Below, in pieces: positions 1 to 8,770 of a DNA stretch of 37,798 bases. Both the position numbers and the translations under genes were made by a program. Origin of the DNA: a halophilic archaeon. GTDB lineage: Archaea > Halobacteriota > Halobacteria > Halobacteriales > Haladaptataceae. Where the stretch lies: contig QNGA01000017.1 in assembly GCA_003298465.1 (NCBI GenBank), forward strand, positions 1 to 37,798. Direction: 5' to 3'. Under the pieces are notes generated by a model. It was given only the letters and a program-made list of their open reading frames with translations. It made no database searches and had not been told where the DNA came from. Each line of letters begins with the position of its first letter. The stretch's first letter is position 1.

Positions 1-610
1 GTACAGACCAGTGACAAGTAGGAAACTCGGTTACCTGGCCGAGGTTACCAGAGTGGAACTGTGCCTTCGGAAAGTACTCTCACGTAGTGGAGCGTTTATT
101 CTGTTGACGAACTTATTTCACTGATGATGGGATTATGTACGTGTGGAACTGCTGGCGATATGTTTTCAATCGGCTAATTACTAAGGACGACCATTTCATA
201 GATAGTATCTGGTCGTTCAGCGGAGAGCGGCCACGAAGCGGTAGAGAGCGCCCATTCCGACATTTAGCCACCCCTCTGGGACTGGATTAGCTGGGGACTC
301 CATCCCAGAGGACCTTCTGCTCAAGACATTGCTCTGAGGTCTACTGAAACAGGAGGAGACTGGCGGATCAGGACCAAGACTTCCGGAGGGAGCGTAGATC
401 ACCACTCCCGGAAATCAACCAAGCCCAGAGCCCCAGTAACGCTGATTCGCTACGCTAATTGTGAGTGGCTCACCGTCTCACTGCAGTGAGCAGTGGAACA
501 ACGCTCCCCAAATCAATCGGTCTGTGCCTCCTGGATCACTGTCGCTCAGGAGAGAGTCAGGTGCTATTTTGAGCAGATCATTTTTTAAGGAGAGTATCGA
601 AGATGGCGGT
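1..610. other. Gene-free left edge with decayed transposon-like segments
   Basis: No convincing gene lies here. A 62-codon reading frame on the minus strand (217-405) is not a typical haloarchaeal protein, but it overlaps a segment that resembles 8770-8940 (described separately). The stretch at about 378-490 also resembles 1980-2110: both carry an AGACTT..CGG/GAGGAG block, a CCCAGAGC block, an ACGCTGA block and a GCTCACCGT...AGTGAGCA block in the same order. The region reads as accumulated remnants of mobile DNA. Whether something larger begins left of the window cannot be seen. Confidence 0.4.
190..400 (-). repeat. Hairpin-bearing segment, copy A of a dispersed element
   Basis: Contains a perfect 9-bp stem (273-281 CCTCTGGGA with 303-311 TCCCAGAGG) enclosing GGGGACTCC. 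The same arrangement occurs at 8861-8898. On the minus strand the two copies also share GCAATGTC before the hairpin and GGCGC(T/C)CTCT...GTGGCCG...GAACG(A/G)CCAG after it. In one minus-strand frame the short peptide pattern ESP..(.)VPEG is kept in both. I infer that these are remnants of the 3' end of one mobile element, possibly the tnpB tail and structured right end of an IS200/IS605-type element. The family is not proven by anything else here. Confidence 0.45.
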
Positions 611-1189
611 ATGGGCGATGGGAACACGACACAACTGTCGGTGGGGGAGCGCGTGATTGATGTCGAGGATGACGATCCAAATCAGGCGGTTGTCGTGTGG
701 CGACCGGCAGAGAAGACAATCGCTGACTGGGAGTTCCAAACGAGCGAGGGCACAACGACGACAGCCGAGACGAACCCAGAGCATCCAACAGACGCGCAGT
801 TAGTGGTGGTGGCGTTTGAGACTGCGTTGGACAAGTACTGGGAGGAATGGGAGGATGCCGAGCCGGCGGATCTGTTTGAAGGTACTCGTGAGAACGGTGT
901 CCATCAATACGGCTTTCCAGAATCCCGGCTAGCCCCTGCTAGCGAAGCGACTGCGAGCACTCAACGTGACGAGACAGGTACGGAGGAAGAGGTAGTGTTA
1001 CCCGAGACATTCCCGGAGATTGCAGAGCGACTTGAGCAGAGCGGGTTTGACGTTGCGTATGATGCAGGCGAGGAGGTGCTTCGTGTCGAGAAGCATGGCG
1101 TCGAGCATGCAATTGAACATGATGGGACGATCCGGGGAAAGAGCGGGATGAAACAGCGCATGAAAGTAGTTGTTGACCGATTCCTGTAG
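611..1189 (+). CDS. Acidic haloarchaeal hypothetical protein
   Basis: A 192-residue acidic protein. I place the start at the ATG at 611 because the conserved-looking sequence begins there and an AAGGAGAG sequence sits at 587-594; a GTG at 461 would add 50 residues of atypical, low-acid sequence that overlaps repeat-like DNA. Visible are a beta-rich N-terminal part (VGERVIDVEDDDPNQAVVVW), a helical middle with many Glu/Asp/Trp, and a C-terminal segment (ERLEQSGFDVAYD...VEKHGVEHAIEHDG) that looks like a small alpha/beta module. No catalytic motif is seen. A PadR-like regulator lies convergently just downstream. Function unknown. Confidence 0.7.
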   Translation: MGDGNTTQLSVGERVIDVEDDDPNQAVVVWRPAEKTIADWEFQTSEGTTTTAETNPEHPTDAQLVVVAFETALDKYWEEWEDAEPADLFEGTRENGVHQYGFPESRLAPASEATASTQRDETGTEEEVVLPETFPEIAERLEQSGFDVAYDAGEEVLRVEKHGVEHAIEHDGTIRGKSGMKQRMKVVVDRFL

Positions 1190-1289
1190 AGACGGGACAT
1201 TCGGAGCTAGCGGATTTCGGAGTGGTGGAGAACCAGTGTTCGGCCCGTAACACGGTGAGTTGCCAAATGGACGGCGATGGGCGGGAATG

Positions 1290-1580
1290 TCAGGCTGTCG
1301 GGATGTCCTGATCGAGATACTGCTGTTCCCAGTCGTTGCGTGCCTCGATTTCTCGCTTGCCACGGCGAGTCAGCGTATAGACGTTCGTTCGGCGGTCTAG
1401 TTCCCCTTTCTCGACAAGTCCCTTCTCGACGAGCGTGTCCAAGTTGGGATACAGTCGGCCGTGGTGGATTTCCTGCTCGTAGTAGTCCTCGAGTTCATCT
1501 TTGATGGCAAGGCCGTGGGGGTCGTCGAGACCGTTGACGACGTACAACAGGTCGCGTTGGAAGCCAGTGAGATCGTGCAT
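1290..1580 (-). CDS. PadR-like winged-helix transcriptional regulator
   Basis: A 96-residue protein that fits the short haloarchaeal PadR-like regulators. The order is GFQRDLLYVVNGLDDPHG (helix 1), LAIKDELEDYYEQEIHHGRLYPNLDTLVEKGLVEKG (helix-turn-helix with the HGRLYPNLDTL recognition-helix signature of PadR), then the wing RRTNVYTLTRRGKREIE and a C-terminal helix ending in WEQQYL. The start at 1580 is preceded by a TATA-like box (1610-1616), which gives a very short leader typical of haloarchaea. A relative with the same layout lies at 4718-5086. The ligand and targets are unknown. Confidence 0.85.
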   Translation of the reverse strand: MHDLTGFQRDLLYVVNGLDDPHGLAIKDELEDYYEQEIHHGRLYPNLDTLVEKGLVEKGELDRRTNVYTLTRRGKREIEARNDWEQQYLDQDIPTA

Positions 1581-2628
1581 TGGTATCTGATTGGTGGTTG
1601 TCACCAGAGTATTAAATCTCTTATGGTATGTTGAAGATGGCAGGATCTGACGACTTACGAGCAAGCAGAATGCAGTGGCGGGAGATTTTGTGCTGATAGA
1701 AGTCTGGGAGATAGCCAGACCGAGGCGGTTACGGACGTCAATTCGTTTGAATACCACCGATTGGTCTACAATGAGGTTCCGCTTACCACTGAAGTATCTC
1801 TTCAACGTCTATTATTGAAAGTGGGCGATACCACGAATGGGAGATCACAGACGATAGTAGCGGCAAACCACGTGTAGCATATCTCGCCCATATTTAGTGG
1901 GATTGTTAGCCCTCGATAGTGTCAATCAGCGCCTTGGCCCGGTACATCTCTTGGAGTGCTGGAAGAATGATGAACCAGGATCGAGACTTTCGTGAGGAGT
2001 GTGGGACTGAGTTGCCCGGGAACCAACTGGGCCCAGAGCTCCCGGTGACGCTGAGTCACCTTTGTAAGGCCGATGTTAGCTCACCGTGGGAAAACAGTGA
2101 GCAACTGACTCTACACGTCTTGTACTAATAGTTATGATTTACCTGGTTGGATTGAGGATGATCACAGAGAATAAAACTCTCAGTGTCGACCACCCTCTGC
2201 GCCAAGGTGGCTCCCACCGGGAACCACCAATCGGAGAGACAACCTGGCCACTCTATCCGCTGCAAGACAGTCTAAGACCCTGTTGCTGATCAGTCCGATG
2301 GCTTGCTGTCCTTGATCACCGAACGTTGGTCCGGAGTGGGACCAACTTTGCGAAAGGCGTCAATCGACGGGGCGATGTCTGGCGTCTCGTCAAGGAACGT
2401 GGGTTCACCAGACCACGTCCCATGAACACCCAATCGGCGCCAGTGTCGGGGCACGACTCCCGACATCGGAATTATACTACTACTAATGCAAGTAGATTAA
2501 TGTACCGGCAGAGAGCCGAAGGAGGCGTCTGTGACCCCTGCTCCGTGATGCGATAGCCTCTCTTTGAGCGTCAGGTGGACGGCTGACGTGACATTCATAC
2601 GTCGACAGGTCGAAGATGGAACTACGAC
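1581..2628. other. About 1 kb without a convincing gene
   Basis: Short open frames occur (for example 1919-2128 and 2326-2556) but none looks like a haloarchaeal protein. The part at about 1980-2110 resembles 378-490, so at least this section is probably decayed mobile DNA. The rest shows no recognisable motif; the last 100 bases would contain the promoter of the next gene. Confidence 0.4.
1610..1616 (-). promoter_or_regulatory. TATA-like box of the PadR-like gene
   Basis: On the minus strand it reads TTTAATA, about 30 nucleotides before the ATG at 1580. This spacing predicts a transcription start only a few bases before the start codon, as expected for haloarchaeal short-leader genes. Confidence 0.5.
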
Positions 2629-2898
2629 ATGGACGATCGTCGGGTCCCAGCCTATGCTCGCGACGCGCTTGAGACGCTTCGGCGAGCGGTGGCTGCAAAT
2701 AGCGATGGTGAGCACAACGGCATTCCGACGCAAGACGCACGGGCGGTGCTCGCCGATGAAGGGGGGTTTTCTGAAGCGATGGTCAACGACGTGCTTGAGG
2801 TGCTCTACAACCGCGGGGAGATCTACTACGTGGACGAGGAAGTCCGTATCACCGAAATGGAACTATCCGACGCCGACGTTCAGAACGACTCCGAGTAA
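2629..2898 (+). CDS. Small haloarchaeal hypothetical protein, winged-helix-like
   Basis: An 89-residue acidic protein. The layout helix (ARDALETLRRAVAAN), short loop with GIPTQDARAVLADEGGFS, helix (EAMVNDVLEVLYNRGEIYYV) and strand pair (GEIYYVDEEVRIT) resembles a minimal winged helix. The NGIPTQDARAVL...VNDVLEVLYNRGEIYYVDE pattern would suit a DNA-binding or adaptor protein. No partner is next to it. The predicted fold is an inference from the residue pattern only. Confidence 0.65.
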   Translation: MDDRRVPAYARDALETLRRAVAANSDGEHNGIPTQDARAVLADEGGFSEAMVNDVLEVLYNRGEIYYVDEEVRITEMELSDADVQNDSE

Positions 2899-3018
2899 TT
2901 AGCGAGTTGCCCACCACAGCCGTCAGCCATTGGCCAATCGTCGATGCTGCGACTCCCTCAGTCACACACAGGAGAGTTGCGTATTGTTATTTCACTCTGG
3001 TCGAAAGACACTCTCAGC

Positions 3019-3048
3019 GGCACTGTCTCTCAATGGCACTGTCTAGGT
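3019..3048. repeat. Doubled terminal-repeat core of an IS6-type element
   Basis: GGCACTGTCT occurs at 3019-3028 and again at 3035-3044. The second copy is the true end of the IS remnant (compare 37291). The outer copy could be a relic of an earlier insertion or of target-end slippage. Confidence 0.5.
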
Positions 3049-3240
3049 TAGCTCCTCATCGGCAGGCGTTCGGTTGTTGAGTGCTTGATGCGATCGCTGG
3101 TAACTGTAGTAGTGCATAAACTGTTCAAGGCCCGGCTGGACGCTCGGCCGACTGCCCATTCAGGACGTATCAAAGCGGTCGATCCGTTGCTTGAGGGTAT
3201 GAAACCACTTTTCGATCAGTTTCGGTCTGTGTAGTCTATT
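3035..3240 (-). mobile_element. Truncated IS6-type element, 3' end with terminal repeat
   Basis: The segment begins with GGCACTGTCTAGGTTAGCTC, close to the end of the element at 37291 (GGCACTGTCTAGTTTAGCTC). Reading the minus strand gives about 65 codons of a transposase C-terminus: LIEKWFHTLKQRIDRF and a tail ending ADEELT, matching the intact-looking copy at the right edge of the window. An in-frame TGA follows RFDTS, so the remnant is dead. Similarity fades near 3235, and the 5' part and other terminal repeat are missing. Confidence 0.8.
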
Positions 3241-3451
3241 CCCGACAATGTCAATCTCTCATTGACACTTTTGATGACGATTTGACCTTACTTCTGCGTG
3301 ATCTGGATTTTCGCCGGCGCATCTCGTCGGGTACGTCCGTTTGCCTCCTCCTCGAACAGAGAGGTATGATTACTCTGGTCTTTATTGATCCTCTATTATA
3401 TAAGCAGAGATAACAAAATTTCATATGCTAGAATATTAAACCTATATACTG
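3241..3451. other. AT-rich spacer
   Basis: No gene is visible. From about 3360 the base composition becomes clearly AT-rich compared with the rest of the window. A TATATAAG-like run near 3395-3407 and a TATTAAA at 3434-3440 could serve the small gene that follows. Confidence 0.4.
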
Positions 3452-3646
3452 ATGCAAGTCCCCGAACGACCGCCCGACGAGCTTTCAGAACGACAATTGT
3501 TCAAAGCGTATGTCGAAATCAAAAATAACTCCGCTGAGTCACTTGATGGCTACGAACAAGCTACTTTACAAAAACAACAAGCAGCATTATTGGCCGAAAT
3601 CGGTGAACGGCTCGAAACGTTTGAAGCAGTGAAATCGCTTTTATAG
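3452..3646 (+). CDS. Small helical hypothetical protein
   Basis: A 64-residue protein, predicted almost all helical (ELSERQLFKAYVEIKNN; YEQATLQKQQAALLAEIGERLETFEAVKSLL). The spacing of leucines and glutamates suggests a short coiled coil. TATA-like sequences precede it. The gene is AT-rich, as are its flanks, and unlike the GC-rich sulfur genes further right, which suggests a separate origin. No function can be assigned. Confidence 0.5.
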   Translation: MQVPERPPDELSERQLFKAYVEIKNNSAESLDGYEQATLQKQQAALLAEIGERLETFEAVKSLL

Positions 3647-3949
3647 GATCGTCCTATTCATTTTATCCTAGAGATAAATTATTCTCTATTAAGCTATTTA
3701 TTATCTATCTTCCTCCTAGGAAATATTTTTATGTGCCCAGTCCAAAGGTTGGTCTGAGCCCAAGTCCGGACGACGTACCATCCCTGATGGTGCGGATGAC
3801 CTCCTAGCTCATCAGTTACTTCTCGACCATCCTGATCGCTTACCACCACTCAGTCAGTCGCTTCTGCAGTCAAAGGACTTTTCCGGGCGATAGAGAAGAC
3901 AGCATGGTCGAAACCAATCCATAATCAACACGGAAGAAAATCGATTACA
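3647..3949. other. AT-rich intergenic stretch
   Basis: About 300 bases in which I see no gene or RNA. The first part is very AT-rich (3650-3735) and could contain a terminator for the upstream gene and upstream promoter elements for the next. Confidence 0.35.
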
Positions 3950-4516
3950 ATGATTGGAGACGACGCATTTTGTCCACAAACAGGCGCAAAGCTTTCGGAC
4001 GAGACTCATTATGATGAGAACAGTCAGCAACGAATAGCTCTTGCAGATGCATTCGGAATCGAGGGAGAAGAGGAGGGAAAGTTAACAACGGGCGCGATTC
4101 GCTCATCCAAGGCGGCTTTATTCAACCATTTTCGTCGCTGTCATCAGCGCCATACTTCAGAGAATAACAAGCTGTATCGGAAAACAGCACTCGCGTTGAG
4201 TCGCCTCAAACGTGCCGCAACTGGAGCACAATACGAGGATCTCTATATCTGGTATGCGTTACAGCACCGGCTCAGTATTCTCGACTATGCTGTTGACTGG
4301 ATGCATACACATGCTTCACTCCGCTGTCCACACTGCCACAGCCGACTGAAATACTCGCAATTAGATACTGGAACAGTTGCTGGATACTGTATCTCTGACT
4401 GCACCGGCACCACCAAAGATCAACTTCCACATCTCCGGACAACAATTGCTGATCTCTATACCTCCGCCTTCGACGAGACGGTAACAACTGACCAAATCCT
4501 TCAATTTAAACAGTGA
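3950..4516 (+). CDS. Zinc-ribbon-like haloarchaeal hypothetical protein
   Basis: A 188-residue protein. The N-terminus has FCPQTGAKL, which resembles the first half of a zinc knuckle. The middle (residues about 45-120) is helical, with many basic residues and HFRRCHQRH. A second knuckle, LRCPHCHSRLKY, is followed by YCISDC, together giving four Cys that could bind zinc (about residues 126-151). The tail HLRTTIADLYTSAF is helical. A nucleic-acid-binding or adaptor role would be consistent but is not shown. It stands alone between AT-rich spacers. Confidence 0.65.
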   Translation: MIGDDAFCPQTGAKLSDETHYDENSQQRIALADAFGIEGEEEGKLTTGAIRSSKAALFNHFRRCHQRHTSENNKLYRKTALALSRLKRAATGAQYEDLYIWYALQHRLSILDYAVDWMHTHASLRCPHCHSRLKYSQLDTGTVAGYCISDCTGTTKDQLPHLRTTIADLYTSAFDETVTTDQILQFKQ

Positions 4517-4717
4517 GACATACTGTCGGAGTATCATCCACCTTCTGTTCCAGCGAGGAGAGACACTATTGGCTGACCAAATTCGATCTGAATTGTCGAC
4601 TGATCGCGGCTATCCATTGATCACGGTAACTGCTACTGACCGCGTCCGGTAGTCAGGCCGGCAGTAAGGTTCGAGTCCCGAGCGCGGCGTGGCGGCATCC
4701 GCCGCCAGAGTGAACCT

Positions 4718-5086
4718 ATGAGTACGAGTACTAGCGATTCCGAGATAATCGCACAGTCCCAGCCGCTTGTCGGCATAACTGGCTTCAAACGCGACCTCCT
4801 GTTGACCGTTGCCCGGTTGTCGGGCAGCAATCCGTACGGGAAGGTCGTCAAGGAGAAACTCGAAGACCAGTACGGTGAGTCGATCAACCACGGTCGGCTC
4901 TACCAGAATCTCGACGAACTCGACGAGATAGGGTTTGTTCGGAAGGTTCCGATAGATGGCCGCACCAATGCCTACCGGCTGACTGACCAAGGGGCGTCCG
5001 AACTTCGCGCCCACCGTAACTGGGAACAGGAATGTCTGAGTGCGATCGATGAAGATGCGATTGACCACGGGGAGGACCTCCTATAA
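4718..5086 (+). CDS. PadR-like winged-helix transcriptional regulator
   Basis: A 122-residue regulator with the PadR pattern: GITGFKRDLLLTVARLSGSNPYG, KVVKEKLEDQYGESINHGRLYQNLDELDEIGFV (helix-turn-helix with HGRLYQNLDEL), then the wing DGRTNAYRLTDQGASEL and a WEQECL helix. It has about 20 extra N-terminal residues and an acidic tail compared with the 96-residue relative at 1290-1580. The conserved part begins near residue 19, so a later start is possible, but no better start codon is obvious. No adjacent target gene is evident. Confidence 0.85.
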   Translation: MSTSTSDSEIIAQSQPLVGITGFKRDLLLTVARLSGSNPYGKVVKEKLEDQYGESINHGRLYQNLDELDEIGFVRKVPIDGRTNAYRLTDQGASELRAHRNWEQECLSAIDEDAIDHGEDLL

Positions 5087-5378
5087 TGAGCGCACTCACA
5101 ACCCCACGTGGTCTGGTGCTGTGGCCATTTGACCTGTGATTGGTTCATCGCCGACGAAGGCGTGTTCAAATCACGACCTGCCAGCAGCCGTCTTAACAGC
5201 GATCTCTCCGGTGGATTCGAGTGGCGGAGTGATGGACTTGTGTCTGTGCTGAGTGGATAGTTTATGTATGGTTGGCAGTGAAGACGCGAGTACAGGCGGG
5301 ACACGACGACACATGTGTCGGTGGGCGACCGCCTTAGCCCATCAGGTTTACCCTAACCAGATTACTGATACGGAACTG

Positions 5379-5579
5379 TTAGGCGTTATTCATCCGTTGG
5401 TGCGTTGTTTCGTTACACCTATTGCATGTGACAATTCTATATGGTTCACGCGAAAACTCAATATTTTCCTCTTTCGTACTTTCCTCCCGAATTTCCAGTG
5501 ACACATGGTGTGGGGTTTCCTGAGCACAGTTTTCACAGAATTCACGTCTTGTCTGCGATTCCTGGTGTTTTGCGACCAT
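5379..5579 (-). CDS. Small zinc-ribbon protein (DUF7835-like)
   Basis: A 66-residue protein with two CxxC pairs: FCENCAQETPHHVSLEIR (first pair) and YRIVTCNRCNETTHQRMNNA (second pair), separated by STKEENIEFSREPYR. The SREPYR segment, the CxxC spacing and the QRMNNA tail match a very common haloarchaeal putative zinc-beta-ribbon family that I recall as DUF7835. A TATTTATG box lies on the minus strand about 40 bases upstream of the ATG at 5579. Its role is unknown; such small zinc proteins are frequent in haloarchaea and are thought to act as adaptors. Confidence 0.8.
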   Translation of the reverse strand: MVAKHQESQTRREFCENCAQETPHHVSLEIREESTKEENIEFSREPYRIVTCNRCNETTHQRMNNA

Positions 5580-5760
5580 GTTTGCTTCCGCCTCACCCAG
5601 ACCACAACTACCACCAGCATAAATAGAGACTTTTGTTAGCCGTTGTTCACGTTATTTTGGTTGATTACTCACTCTTCGATCCTTCTCAACAGTCGAATAC
5701 AACCACCGAGTTATCCCGAATCAGCTCTCACTAAAGAACTACTGTTTTGTATCTCTTGTC

Positions 5761-6786
5761 TCACCGTTGGGAATCTCGGAGAATGAGCGGCCCAATAGCA
5801 AGTGTGCGTTTCGCAATCGTTGCAATCCGAAGAATATACGATGTGAATAGCAGGAATGGAATGAGGCTAATCGTGAATGCCATGCCGACAACCCACGTAA
5901 CAACGGGAATATTGAGGAATGTTGCCGAGCCGAATGTTTCAGCGCCAACAAAGGCGAGCATCCCACCAGCGATCACAAGAGCTGGCACTGCGGCATAGAG
6001 GATGTACTGAGAGAGGTCAACTAGCGCCCATTGGAAGTACAACGTCTTAATGTGTTCGCGTGCCGGCCCAAACATTGCGAGTGCAGTCCGTAATTCATCG
6101 AATGCTGTCTGCTGGTCATCGTCAAGTTCATCATCAAAGTCGGCGGTCATCCGTTCAATCTGAAATATCTTCCACGAGTAATTGAAGTTGAGCGCAGCAA
6201 ACAACACGTCAAACGTGCCAAATTGGGCATTCTCCAGTTGATCTTCGACTTCTTGGGCGTTTCCGTGAACGCTATTAACAAACTCAGTTACTTCGTCCTG
6301 TACGTCACTGCTGTCGTTGCGAGCGATAATCCGATCAAGTGCTTCAGATCGGCGTTCTGTTTCCTCAACGAGGACGGTAAGGAACGCTGATGGATCAACC
6401 GGCACAACGTCACCGAGCAAGTCCTTCGTGTATGTCCGAAAATCCATGGCATCGCTCATCCGTTGACGTTGATCACCGAGCGGTCCGTTTTCCTGAGACA
6501 GGACAAGCTGGCTAATCGTGACAACCAGCGTCGTCCCAGTCACAAGGACGCCGATCATCGCCGAGAAGATCGTCTCAATCGTGTCAGTTGACTTGATCTC
6601 GGACTGTAGAGAAGGAGCAAGAAAAACGCTAAACAACATAAATCCGATAAAGACGAACAATGCGAGTATACCTGTTACAAGAAATCGATTTGTCCGTAAA
6701 AGAAGCCAAATTTTGAGGCGGCTTTCATTCGAGCGCTCACGCATCGTATTTCCGGTACTGATCCCGTTCCCTCCGTTCTCACTCAT
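5761..6786 (-). CDS. Four-helix membrane protein, haloarchaeal
   Basis: A 341-residue membrane protein, taking the ATG at 6786 (MSENGGNG) as start. Two membrane segments lie near the N-terminus (FLVTGILALFVFIGFMLF and a segment around MIGVLVTGTTLVVTISQLVL). A long soluble part follows with several acidic helices (about residues 115-245), then two more membrane segments near the C-terminus. The ATG overlaps the stop of the upstream DUF4177 gene by 8 bases, so the two are probably translationally coupled. It is not a known transporter by motif. Confidence 0.75.
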   Translation of the reverse strand: MSENGGNGISTGNTMRERSNESRLKIWLLLRTNRFLVTGILALFVFIGFMLFSVFLAPSLQSEIKSTDTIETIFSAMIGVLVTGTTLVVTISQLVLSQENGPLGDQRQRMSDAMDFRTYTKDLLGDVVPVDPSAFLTVLVEETERRSEALDRIIARNDSSDVQDEVTEFVNSVHGNAQEVEDQLENAQFGTFDVLFAALNFNYSWKIFQIERMTADFDDELDDDQQTAFDELRTALAMFGPAREHIKTLYFQWALVDLSQYILYAAVPALVIAGGMLAFVGAETFGSATFLNIPVVTWVVGMAFTISLIPFLLFTSYILRIATIAKRTLAIGPLILRDSQR

Positions 6787-6988
6787 CGTTATTTCCTCGA
6801 TCGGTTGTGGTAGGCCGCTTAAGAAGGATATACTTCGTACCGCCGCCAACGTATTCGATAGTCCCAGTGACTTCCCACCCGTCACTGCCAAGTTCGTTAA
6901 GTTCGTTGGTTGGGTCGCTTGCTTCTTTCTTCGTTGCCTCGCGTGGTGGTCTCAGCGTTCGGTATTCCCACTTGTCTGAAGACTCCAT
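6779..6988 (-). CDS. DUF4177-like small protein
   Basis: A 69-residue protein matching the short DUF4177 pattern: WEYRTLRPPRE near the start, ELNELGSDGWEVTGTIEYVGGGTKYILLKRP in the middle (the ELG..GWE.....YILLKR core is diagnostic). I chose the ATG at 6988, since a GTTTATG box near 7014-7022 places the transcription start just before it; a GTG at 7009 would add seven residues. It is the first gene of a two-gene unit with the membrane protein at 5761-6786. Its biochemical role is not known. Confidence 0.75.
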   Translation of the reverse strand: MESSDKWEYRTLRPPREATKKEASDPTNELNELGSDGWEVTGTIEYVGGGTKYILLKRPTTTDRGNNDE

Positions 6989-7281
6989 AGACGGTAAGTC
7001 GTTTGTCACCCTGACATAAACTCATTTGGATGCCTATGGCGGCTCTCTGTGATTGTAATCAGGTACTTTACCGGATGAGTGCTGTTTGTCACAGGGTTCA
7101 TCTAACTTCGCTGTAATATCTGTATTTTTCTTATGTGATCTCAACTCCACCGTCTGAAGGTGACAATAAAAATAGTCTAGAATATAGTGTGAGGTATTAT
7201 CCTGGTAAACGTCGCTGCTATGAAAGGGCGGTTAAGATATCGGTCTCCCAATTTAAGCAGGTTGATAGCGAAGCTAGTAGT

Positions 7282-8001
7282 ATGAGCACTGACGACGCAC
7301 GTGAGTTCGATCCAGAGGCACCAGAAGAGCGCGAAATCGGCCGTGAGATGGTTGATCAAAGTACAGGACTTGGATCGGTGATGGCTCACTTTTATCGCGG
7401 TGAGATGAGTCGTGTCACAACATGGCGCCAGCGTCTTGATGAGACGACCAAATGGGCAGTGACAATCATCGCTGGTCTCCTCGCCTACGGATTTTCGACG
7501 AATGGGACGCCTGCCGTACTACTTGCTGGAATTGTAGTTACCAGTATTTTTCTTGGAATTGAGGCGCGACGATACCAAGACTACGATGTGTATCGCGCTC
7601 GAGTTCGCCTTCTCCAAGAGAATTTGTTCGCGAATGCACTTGATCCATCACAGGGCGTTGAACACCGAGACTGGCGACGTAAACTCAGTAACGACTTCCG
7701 CGATCCGACGCTGAAAACACCATATGTAGAGGCCGTGTCTCGGCGACTACGTCGAGTCTATCTCGCACTCTTATCTGTTCTGCTCGCTGCCTGGGTCTTC
7801 CGGCTTACCGCCTTCGGGAATGATGCAACATGGATAACCAACGCTACAGTCGGTATAGTTCCAGGATACATCGTCGTCGGACTTGTCGGTATATTCTATC
7901 TCTGCGGGCTCTGGATTGCATTCCGTCCTCGGCCACGGCGTTCGAAAGAAGAGTTCGATCGAGAGGACGTCCAGGAGGGAGAGTGGAAGGACTCAGAATA
8001 A
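7282..8001 (+). CDS. DUF2270 membrane protein
   Basis: A 239-residue protein of the haloarchaeal DUF2270 type. The signature is visible: MAHFYRGEMSRVTTWRQRLD near residue 35, two membrane segments, EARRYQDYDVYRARVRLLQEN, and RRLRRVYLALLSVLLAAWVFRL before two further membrane segments. I start at the ATG at 7282 because upstream in-frame sequence (from 7135) is not typical of the family. A second DUF2270 gene lies at 13722-14429, beside the sulfur genes. No enzymatic function is known to me. Confidence 0.85.
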   Translation: MSTDDAREFDPEAPEEREIGREMVDQSTGLGSVMAHFYRGEMSRVTTWRQRLDETTKWAVTIIAGLLAYGFSTNGTPAVLLAGIVVTSIFLGIEARRYQDYDVYRARVRLLQENLFANALDPSQGVEHRDWRRKLSNDFRDPTLKTPYVEAVSRRLRRVYLALLSVLLAAWVFRLTAFGNDATWITNATVGIVPGYIVVGLVGIFYLCGLWIAFRPRPRRSKEEFDREDVQEGEWKDSE

Positions 8002-8297
8002 TCTTGATATCCTCTGCTGTAGCCACCTGATTAAAAGCTGTTTGATCACCCCTCCAGAGCACTCAGTTAGTCTCAGTGACGAGGAGGTTCATCGGTCGGA
8101 GTTCCGCAGATTCCCCCCGAATACGAGAACTACTCCTAGAATCGTCGGCCCCACCAGTGTTTTCCCCGACTACTTTCTTGTGAGGACACTCATTATCGAC
8201 GTATTGGACTAGGACTGGGTGCTACTTATTCGTCACTACAATCGGCTAAATTTCTAAATGGAAATGGACACTCCCCGGGATTCTGTTCTTAGTTTGA
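8002..8297. other. Intergenic, no gene seen
   Basis: Nearly 300 bases between the DUF2270 gene and the globin fragment. No open frame or motif is convincing; the globin gene's missing 5' part is not recognisable here. Confidence 0.35.
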
Positions 8298-8579
8298 ATA
8301 TACCGATACAGGGCGCTCTGGGCGCATCAGGTGCAATTTCTCTCGGCGGTAAGTGGCGATTCGGTTGAGTACTTCGGAGCCGATATGCGCGGGGTTCATA
8401 AAGGAATGGGGAGTACAGACGACGAGTTCGATATTGTGTCGGAGCATCTAGAGGCCGCATTGGCTGAAAACGGTGTTTCTGACGGAGCTCGCGAACACGT
8501 TCTCACTAACGTTGAAGAGTTGCGTCTAGAAATCGTTGAGGTTACAGAGAGTAGTGAAGTCGGCACAGCGAGCTTATAA
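8298..8579 (+). pseudogene. 3' fragment of a group-1 truncated haemoglobin gene
   Basis: Reading from 8298 gives RALWAHQVQFLSAVSGD, then GADMRGVHKGMGSTDDEFDIVSEHL and a C-terminal helix ALAENGVSDGAREHVLTNVEELRLEIVE. In group-1 truncated haemoglobins the corresponding parts are L..HQ..FL (E helix), the F loop D(M)K..H.GMG with the haem-binding His, and the G/H helices (EFD.V..HL..AL). The haem-ligand His is present (VHKGMG). The first half of the protein (A to early E helix) is missing: an in-frame TGA lies at 8295 and no start codon precedes it. A GTG at 8331 could in principle start an 82-residue peptide, but this looks like a decayed gene. Confidence 0.6.
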
Positions 8580-8770
8580 CCATCACAGGCTTGTGACCGG
8601 CGTACTCGTCAACGGTCTCTATCGTCGTATTTGTCTCCCTCCTTCCAGAAAGACACCGTGACCACTCCATTCATCTCTTGAAAGTATCTTAGCGACACCG
8701 ATGCTTACGCAAAAATCCACAATATACGCTCATGTATTAGTTATCGCTCCTTCAATTAGTCAATTACTAT

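Noticed and set aside
4640..4700. Possible tRNA 3' end (GGTTCGAGTCC-like stretch) near 4667
   Set aside because: The T-loop-like sequence is present but the stem does not pair (only two or three pairs) and no acceptor, D arm or anticodon arm can be formed around it.
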